DNA from: Saccoglossus kowalevskii | Taxonomy: Eukaryota > Hemichordata > Enteropneusta > Harrimaniidae | Assembly: GCF_000003605.2 (NCBI RefSeq) | Contig: NW_003129364.1 | Coordinates: 277,870-300,386 of the forward strand | Direction: 5' to 3' | Length of the DNA: 22,517 nucleotides | Shown: positions 12,441 to 21,500 of the stretch, in pieces | Layout of the letters: every line of letters begins with the position of its first letter | How positions within the stretch are numbered: position 1 is the stretch's first letter | Notes under the pieces: model-generated | Databases searched by the model: none | What the model saw: the letters and a program-made list of their open reading frames with translations, nothing else | Told to the model about the DNA's origin: nothing | Translations under genes and position numbers: made by a program

Positions 12441-12456
12441 ATGCATGCTGGGAGAC
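12441..12456 (-). promoter_or_regulatory. ZNF143/Staf-like site
   Basis: Reverse complement GTCTCCCAGCATGCAT contains the CCCAGCATGC core of the ZNF143 (SBS) motif. It lies 98 bp upstream of the sarcoglycan start codon, followed 5 bp later by a YY1-like word, a pairing common at animal bidirectional promoters. Confidence 0.45.
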
Positions 12457-12461
12457 TTCTT

Positions 12462-12472
12462 CCGCCATTTTG
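12462..12472 (-). promoter_or_regulatory. YY1-like site
   Basis: CCGCCATTTTG is the reverse complement of CAAAATGGCGG, a full YY1 core (AAnATGGCG). It is 82 bp before the sarcoglycan ATG, where YY1 sites often mark the 5' UTR or initiator. A shorter match, CCGCCATTACTG, is at 12019-12030. Confidence 0.45.
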
Positions 12473-12553
12473 ACCTTGTTCGTCTGTGTCTTATCAGTTT
12501 CAAAAGAATTCCGATGAAAATTGCTATAATTGTTTTATGAAAACCATACCAAA

Positions 12554-12575
12554 ATGACATACGTGTTTGTTATAG
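12554..12575 (+). CDS. SGCE: Sarcoglycan exon 1
   Basis: Encodes residues 1-7, the start of the signal peptide (MTYVFVI), and ends in phase 1 at ATAG followed by GTAAGT. The ATG has A at -3. It joins exon 2 to make a continuous hydrophobic leader, which supports both start and donor. Confidence 0.8.
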
Positions 12576-15500
12576 GTAAGTCCTGCATTACATTCGGGTT
12601 ATGCCTCGTGATAACGAAAATACTTCAAAAAAAGTGTGTAATTAAATAGTGTCAGTGTTGGTTGTACCATGGAGCTCCGTTGTACTGAGACACATCGTAC
12701 ACTTTTCAAGCTCAGAATGCAAATAGCTGTAATAACCCTATTCTACAATAGTCTTTATTCGTTATCATCTTCATTTCTTGCACCACATGAACATTTTTTA
12801 ACATTGCGATAGATGCGAGTTTGGCAGCTTGTCGGTTTAAGCAGGGAGCTCGCTGGTTTAAGTTAACCATTTTTCACATTCCTTTGTTTTACGTGTTGGA
12901 ATAGCCGCGAAACCACGGCTAGTGTTGGAAATGATATACTGCTGTGCATTTCATTATTTACCTGTGAGTTAGCTTGACCTGAATTGACCCATCTATCGAT
13001 TATCGATGTTTTCGTTGAAATATGTCACTGCAGAAAGAATTGTGTGAACGTTCATGGTAATGTAAATTGCTTTGACACTAGTTAATTAAAAGAAAGTGTA
13101 TTATTGGAATTTACTGTGTTCATAATAGACACTTTCCATAGTGTCAGTTTGTTAAGCAATAGAATCAATACACATACATTTGAAGAATGCAAGTACACAT
13201 TAGTCGTGTTCAGACTATGCCAAGTACGGGCTTAAGTTTTAAGTAGGTATTTTCGTATTGGCTAGATCCAATTGCGTCCATGCACAGGAGGAAACAGCAA
13301 TTAGCAGGAGCTAACGAATGGCCAAAACTTGTGAGGAATATACAAATCTTCAGTCATTTTAACTACCGGTATGATTACTCAGTACATTAACCAAGAAGGT
13401 ATACCGTTAGTTAGTTCTATGGTTAGAAAACAATAATAAATCATATTCAGAAAGTGCAAATTGCAGAATAACAGGAAGTAGTCTGAAGTTCTCTTCGACA
13501 GTTCATTTTTTCTCAAAAATTATGTCACTACAAGTGTGTGCATTGATTTTCATGTTGAAAATGGCATACTGAAATAAACAGTTACATGTATGAATATAAT
13601 AGTAAATCTTCTAAGTTGACATCGAATATAATGGTGTTTTTGGTGTGACTTATCACAGATGTGCAATGGTCATCATCTTTTTTCTGACTGGGAACTGCTC
13701 TGTCTAGCTAGTCTATGTGAATGAATATGTCAATTCTCTCATCTTTTTTAGTGAAATTTGTTTTGTTGTTGAATAATATAACTTCAATTCCTGTTTTTGA
13801 TTCCATACGTTTCGTGATATCGTAGTTTTGATGTCTGTGTGTTTTTTTTGTGGTGTAAATGGCTGTGCTTTATAGTAGTATACAATGCCTGTTTTTCACA
13901 GTGAATCTATGCATATTTTAATTCTTGACTTCTGTTACGACTCTGAATTTGAATAATTACACCTCAATAGTTCTGCTTTTGGCTTTCCATAAAGGCCTTT
14001 AACTTTTATCTTGTCTGTTTTGTGTACTTGTACATTGAATTGACCACATAATTGTTAACTAAATCTTTCCAACTTCTTAACGAAATGTAGTCAAAATCTA
14101 CTCTTACATCACTAACAGTTTAATTCCTAATAAAATTTTTGACGAACACTGTTGTCAGTGTCCTCACAATGCTTTACGTGTACCATCAAATCAAGGAAAA
14201 CTAGAGGTTATATGACATTCTATGTTGAATTGTTCATCAATTTCTATGTTACTACCCTGGTAATATGCAAATTAGCCACCAAGCTTCAGTACTGACAGAA
14301 CACTGACATGAAGGTGTAGCAAAAACAATAACCACCATTTGCTGTGATTTTCCATTACAGGAATCATCCTGGTAGTCATTCCAGCCACAGTCAATGGTCA
14401 GAGTGTAGCAGTTGTAGGCAAAAACTTCCATTATCAAATACTACGTCGAACTTATTTTGATCCCAGTAAGTATGATATTAAAAAAAAATTTATTGTGAGG
14501 TTATCATGAGAATACTACATACATGTAGTTCTTGCGTTTGATGTAAACAAATTTTTGAATATTAATTAATGTTGGTTGCATAGTTTACCCCAAGTAAGAA
14601 TAAATTAAAATGTTCTAATGAGTACAGGTACGTTTTGGAACAAATGCAGAAACGGCTTTTAATGGAAAGATAAATTCAATTTTTTATGCTACTTGTATGT
14701 GTATAATACTGTATGTTATATAAATTTTGAAATTGTCTACAAAAATTTGCTTACTGATCAACTTCATCGACTGACTTTATTTTTCAAGGGACAAATTTAA
14801 GTACAGTATGCAATAGGTTCAAGTTCTTTTGCTGCTATCATAGATGTGCCTAGACATAGAATGTATTTTGAATGAATATTTCAGTGTTGCACAGAAAACA
14901 ACTATGTGAATACTGGTAGTACAATTTTTTCTGTCCCTCCTGTAATGCTTTGGCATGAAAAAATAGAATATAGTGTACATAGAAACCTAAAAGTAAGTAG
15001 TGTTAGGATAGCTTGATGAAAATACTGTTCATGGTGAAGCAAATACCGATATATTGATGAATGAATGAAATTTGCATACTAACAGATGCACCATGATTGC
15101 ATTTACTCTGTAGTACCAGATAGTGCTGTTTACTTCAAAGCAAGTAGTACAGGTAAACCTGGTCTTCCAGCATGGTTGAAGTATATTCAGGAAGACCCGA
15201 AAATGGACACTGCATATCTATATGGTACTCCTACTCCATCTGATATTGGGACAGCTTCAATTGAGGTACATACATGTATATATGTTTTCATATTTTGGCT
15301 TGACTGAGTTCATTTATTCTCTAACAAGTTTTCCACCTATGCTAATGCGACAAATCTTACTTCTTCTGATTTCCTGGTCTATAACGGAATATTTAGAAGA
15401 AAAATTAATTTCTTATTAAAACAAACCATCAAGATTGATTGATATAATTTTAATGTAGCCATATTCAGTCAAGTCCCATCGAAAACTAAAAATATTCACT

Positions 15501-18500
15501 TGTTAGCGACTTAAGACGTCAAAGACATAAAAATACATGGTACGGTTGGGGCAGCAATTTGTACTTTCACTGTTCAAGCTGTAGCTGTAATCAAATATAT
15601 TTCCTGAGTTTATGAAAAAATGGCAACATCTTCAATGTGAATCCGTTATCTTGTATTTCTTTCACCAAAGTTTAACAAGTATCAGTAAGTGAAGAAACTG
15701 TTTTCTTGTTAGTATTTCTATGGCATCTGTCTGAGAGACACTTGTATGATTAGCTTGTTTGTTGGTGTGTTTGCATAACAATTGATTTGGACACTGGCAC
15801 TTAAAATTATTAGTGATGTGACACTAACTATTAGACAAAATTATTAGTGAGTGAGTGTTTGAGACAACAGAAAAAAAAAAAGTTGTTTAAAAACACCACC
15901 AAACCCTTCTCGCAACCTTAAAGTATTTCAGTTTTCAATCATCTGCTGTGTGATGGTTTTTTTTTCAGTAATATTGTGTATATAATAATTTTTTACGTTT
16001 AATAATTTGTTATATTTTGTAGATTGTAGCCTTCAATGCTGACACGTATGACACTAAAATACTAGCTATAACAATATCTGTAGAAGAAAATCATGGTAAG
16101 AATTATTCATAGCTTTGTGTGTCTTATTTATTTATCTAAGATAGAATCAATCTAATGCTCGGGGACTACAACATTTTTGTTTGTGTCTCAAATCTATACA
16201 GTCACATACAAATTCTTTTAAGGCCTTCCTCCCCAGCAGTCAAGAAGTGACTTAACTTAATTTTGGGGCTCCATTTTGACTGAAGGTTCATACAAAATAA
16301 GTCCTGTTAAGAGGGCACACTGCTCGTGTCACTCGATGATGAATCTGCTACTAGTTACTGCAAGGTTACCATGTCCTGGAATTTATACTGAGGACAGGAA
16401 CAAGACACTGTGCCATTAGTAATATCCCCACCTATATGTAATAATTTTATAACTACATCTTATGGGGCTGGCAGTATAAGGGTTATAAATAATAGTTGTT
16501 CAGTGTTGTAATAAAATATACAAGTATGTGTTCCTGTTGATTAAATTTACAAACAATGTTGCCAAAGCAGATCATGAGCTGTGCTGATCTGACAAACTTG
16601 TCATTGCAGTTGTCAAAACTGCAAACAAATTAGATCACTGTGTGCAGGCCTATTGAATAACTATAAACCACCATACACTGTTGGTACCTCTCAGTTGTGC
16701 AATGAATATATTATCATTACATATTCTTATTTGTTAGTTCCAAATAGTTACTTTGTGACATTCAACGTCACCAACAAGGATGTAGGAGATATGTACAGTC
16801 CTGATCCCAACTCTGGTAAAATGACTATAGATGCGTTTGTGGGCACTGTGAAGACGATATGGTCTGATGCACAGAATCTAGCAGTGGCCGATATCACATC
16901 ATCCCTAGATGCTGGAGGACGTGTACCTATACCTGGACAACCAACTGGGTATGTACAAACCATTGATCAATATCAGTGGCAACTAGATGATCTGTTACGC
17001 CAATAATTCCAATCTTAGAAGGTGAATGAATATACTGAACCCACCATAGAGGGCAGTGTTCACTAAGATATAAATCAATACTCAAGCTTGAAACATGAAT
17101 ATTTTTATGGGTAAGACACGAGTTGCCTAAAACTGGTTCCCAGGGAATGTTGAGTTATTTACCCAGTACGGCTAAAATGCTTATACTTGTAAGCCTGCCT
17201 CTCAGTTTCATAAGTGTACACGCTTATAATGGCGAAATTACAATAGGTGCTCTAAAAAGGAACTCCAATTTCATATACAGTCAAACCTCATTATAACGAA
17301 AAGCATTGGACCAACGTAAACAGTTTGTTATAACCGTAGTTTTTTATAACCAATTACCAATTAGCCTCTAGGGGACGCTTTTCAAACACATGATGGCTGT
17401 CGGACACCCCCCCCCCCCTCCGATTTCAGCACAAAACATGTACACAAGACACATACTTTCACATGAGAATACAGTTTTATTACTATTGTACCACTCCATC
17501 TTACAGAAACAGTTTGCAATGGAGGTTGACTTGACTTTGACCCAAGACGAGTGTATCATGTCGATGGCATCTTTAATGTTGATAATCGTCAGATTTTCAC
17601 AGGCATCAAAGGGAACAAGCATTCTCTCGACTACCCGTCTACTGTAATGACTTTTGAAATTTTTTATAACCCCATATCCATATCCATCGGCTGCAATTTT
17701 GACGTTGTGTTTGGCGGCAAAAACACAAGTTTGATTGATGTCAAATTACTGACAACAGGATGGGCGAGACAGTTGTCAACAAACATCAACATTTTTCGTT
17801 TTTCAAAAGTGAATTTTCTGTCTTGTTTATGAAGCCAGTCTTGAAATAAATCACTCTTCATCCAGGCTTTTCTATTTGCTGCGTAATCGACAGGAAGGGC
17901 ATCCAAACACCAAGGACGAGCGGTTTCAACTTTTCTAAGCCATCCATGTTAGCGCATAACATCACTGTTATTCGCTCTTTACTCTTTTTACCGACAGAAC
18001 ACCTCTTATTTTTTAAAGCCAGCGCCTTATCTGGCACGAGTCAAAAAAACAAACCAGTCTCGTCCGCGTTGAACACATCTTTCGGGTGGTACACTTCGAG
18101 CAAGTTAGGGAGTGAAGGCGTCATCTACAGTACCGGTAGTCTGAATAAGGGACGCAGCCTCGCCACACACAGATTTAAATGTGATACCATGGCAACCTTT
18201 AAAACGTTCCAACCAACCATTGCTAGCTTTAATTTCAGGATGACCCATTTTCTCTGCAAGATCTTCAGCTTTGGTTTGTAATACTGGTCCTCCGCTAGCA
18301 ATATTTTGCGGCCGTGCAGTGGTGAACCATTTTAGTGGTGCTTCCTCCACATCATCGACAGCCGAGAAACAAAATCGTTTACGACTCGGAGCAAACAAGC
18401 CGTGTTCGAACATCTCTTTTATCCGAGATTTTTTTTTTTAAATTGTAGAGAGCGTACTCAGTTTGACATCAAACTTTCGGCAAACATCACCATGACGAAG

Positions 18501-21500
18501 ACCTGATTCAATAGCTTGAATCGGCGTTTAATGCGGGTGTTCGACATGGTGAAGTCAACACTTTGCGTCTTTGTGTTCATTCATAAAAAATCACATCCAT
18601 AATCTTATGTGATTTTATAGTCAGACAAGCATTGTTCGAGGTGTTAAAATTGACTGGACAGGTTAATTGTACGCAAACAGTCTTGTATGCATTGTTTATT
18701 ATGCACCACACCGGATCTTAGCCAGATGTTATGATCGTAATTATCGAGGCCACTCAGGCATTTGTTCGTTATAAATGTAAACAACCCATTGTTCTCAGAC
18801 GAAAAACAAGTCGCTGCAACAGGGTTTTTGTAATAAGCATTGTCGTATAAACGATGCCCATTGCATAGGAAAGTAAGCATTTCAAACGAGACCTTTGTTC
18901 GTTCGTTCGTTCGTTCGTTGTAAACGTTTTTTTCTTGTAACTGAGTTTGTACTAATGAGGTTTGACTGTACTTAGTTATACAGTTATATACCATTTTACC
19001 ACCAGAATTTTTCTGCACTTTTTACTTATATTCTTCAATATTTCCGGAAATGAACTCAATTTTCAGTTTTTACTCGAAAAACTTGGCTATTTTTGTTTCA
19101 ATTTTCTGAAGACTATAAATGAGACTATTTTGTTAATTTGGAATGAAAAGAGGGAACAGGTGGTGAAAGGGCTAAGCTGTTAAATTTTTGCTGCTAGGAA
19201 TTTCCCAGATTCATGGTACTAATGTGTCTGAATCCTTGTCTTTATGACCCCAGTTTGATTTTTACTGACTGTACCACTTGCATAATTGAGTTGATTTACT
19301 GTAAACAAGTACAGTAAAACTATGGAAAGCAAGCTTCATCAGTGTTTTTATACGTTTGATTTCAGTGTTGTTATTCAGATTGGTTCTCAGTCTGATTTTT
19401 CTAGTGGCATTAAGAATGCGGCAGTCTCTCCGTGTGAGGCTAGTTTCCAAATATTTACTGATAATGGCTTTGACATTAATTGGTGTTATTTCAACACAAC
19501 GGTAAGTATCTCACACTTTGTCACATCTTGTTAGTTTCATGTAGCAAGTTCTGGTTATCATCTTAAATTCTTGATTTTCCAATGTTGAAGTAATACGCTT
19601 TGTTTACCCAGGGTATAACCCTTTAACGCAGTATTTCCGCTGTAAACCACATCTTTTTTCCTCCCGTGTGCGAAGTACACAAACTAGTAAATAAAGTATT
19701 CCATTTTTGTACTTCATGCCTCCGATACCCTTCAGCACACAGGAATTCTTTCTAAGCTTCTTCGATTTTTTTTGTTTTCATAGTCTGAAAATGGATATCG
19801 ACTATGGCAATCATTCACATTTTTTTTGATTTTCCTATACCGATCTAAAAATAAATCAATGTAGCCAACTATTTAACAATTTAAATTAGTTATTATGATT
19901 ATTCATTCAATTTTCTCATCAGGTTAAAGAAATGAATGACAAGTCCACTATTAACCCTTCCCCTGTGGTTCTTGGTGCAGTCTATGTTGCACCTGTTTTG
20001 ACTGTGGAAGAAAGAGATCTGACAACTGAATTCATATTGGTTGTTATAGTGCCATTAGCTGTCGCTATTGTCTTGGCTATAATATTAAGTTATATCATGT
20101 GTGCTAGACGTGAGGGAGTGTAAGTATATGTCTCTATTCTGTTAGAATATTTATGTCTATGACAGTCTGCTTCTCATAGGGAAATATGTAGATTATAGTG
20201 CTTATTTGTTGTTTATAGTGTTAAATCAAGAAAGTTTTGCTTCAAGTGTTTTAGGCTTGTGTTAAGTTACCACTGTGGAATAGAAAAATATACTTAGAGT
20301 GAAAATTAAATAATCTAAAACAATTACTAAAGTCTTCTGAAGTTTACATACAATCTAGAAACCTGCCCAAACCACCATAGATTCATAGGAACTTCTATCA
20401 GAATGACTACTAGACTTAGCAAAGCTATTCCAATTTATCATAGGCATAGGAAAGTTTCTTTCTATAGACTATCGTTGTACAAAAATTTAAAGTTCTATGC
20501 ATTACTCACTGTACCGGTAATCACTATTTTGTGTTCTGATGTTTGGGACTGCTGAATCAATAACATTGCCATTCATAAATTTATACAATTAGATAAAGTA
20601 AATTAAACAGGAAATGCATCGTCTATTGGTATTCAATAATATGCTCCTCTGTATTAATTTGATGTCTCCTGTTAATTTGACACGTTCCAATCATGAGACT
20701 CGCATAGCAAGCAAGTCAGCAACTAAGCTGGCAATATTGTTGTTTTGGTGTACAAAACAATATGGCAGTGAATCATTATGAAAAATGGATAGACATTTAG
20801 GACAATTTAAAGTGAACACAGACAATGAGGATTACTTCTTGCCCACTCAATGCCACCTCATATTTGAATTTACTCCAGCATGCCCAAATAATGTATCTTT
20901 GTAGAACAGGAATTACATTTTTGTGAAGTATGTTTCAAGTGTTTACATTGTCTGCTCAAGGCCTTCACAGACATACTAAAATTAATATTAAGAAAGAGCA
21001 TCTGTTAACAGTGTGCTGAAATTTTATATGAGCAATAGGTGATTTTCCGTACAATTGCGTCTGCCGCAAAAATCGAACGATTTGATTTTGAACTAGAATT
21101 TCTTTATTTCGTAGCTTACATTGACCAGCCGATCTTGGACAGAGGAATATTGCTTCCGAATACCCTTACTTAATCGAAATTGCCTATCATCAAATGTGGA
21201 CAGCACATTATTAAGCATGGAAATGTTCCCGAAATACTTTCGCGTTTGTCGAATCCCACGCGATGTTTGACGCGACTACGACGCTATGACCTTTGTTTGT
21301 CCTGTTTTTACGTTCGATTTCACGCATAACGCGCGATTCTCGCAGTGTACGGAAAATGGTCTATTTGAATGAACCTAATGTAGGTGTATGGTTGTGTATA
21401 TTTAGTATTAAATGAATACCAGCATAGTCTAACAAATTAACCATACAATAATTTTAAATCGAGAAGTGTCCAAATCTCATCTTTGTGATATATTTCAAAC

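Larger units (their letters stand above)
11621..12553. promoter_or_regulatory. Shared divergent promoter of PPP1R9-like and sarcoglycan genes
   Basis: This 933-bp interval separates the two facing start codons and holds both 5' UTRs and transcription starts. The part from about 11870 to 12070 is visibly richer in CpG and GC than the introns on either side. It contains an NRF1-like word at 12043-12052, YY1-like CCGCCATT at 12019-12026 and 12462-12469, and a ZNF143-like word at 12441-12456. No convincing TATA box was placed. An AT-rich (TTTA)n tract at 12160-12268 lies between the two halves. No open frame with retroelement or other protein similarity was seen. Confidence 0.7.
16949..19365 (+). 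other. Sarcoglycan intron 5
   Basis: 2417 bp, about 70 percent of it a Tigger-type transposon (17278-18968). Outside that element nothing was recognised. It ends TTTGATTTCAG. Confidence 0.85.

Noticed and set aside
15086-15113. Extra 28 bases at the start of sarcoglycan exon 3
   Set aside because: Including them breaks the reading frame from exon 2 and meets a TGA; the branch-point position also supports the later acceptor.
17406-17418. Poly-C run as a functional motif
   Set aside because: It lies at the degraded edge of the Tigger element and is most simply a homopolymer expansion.
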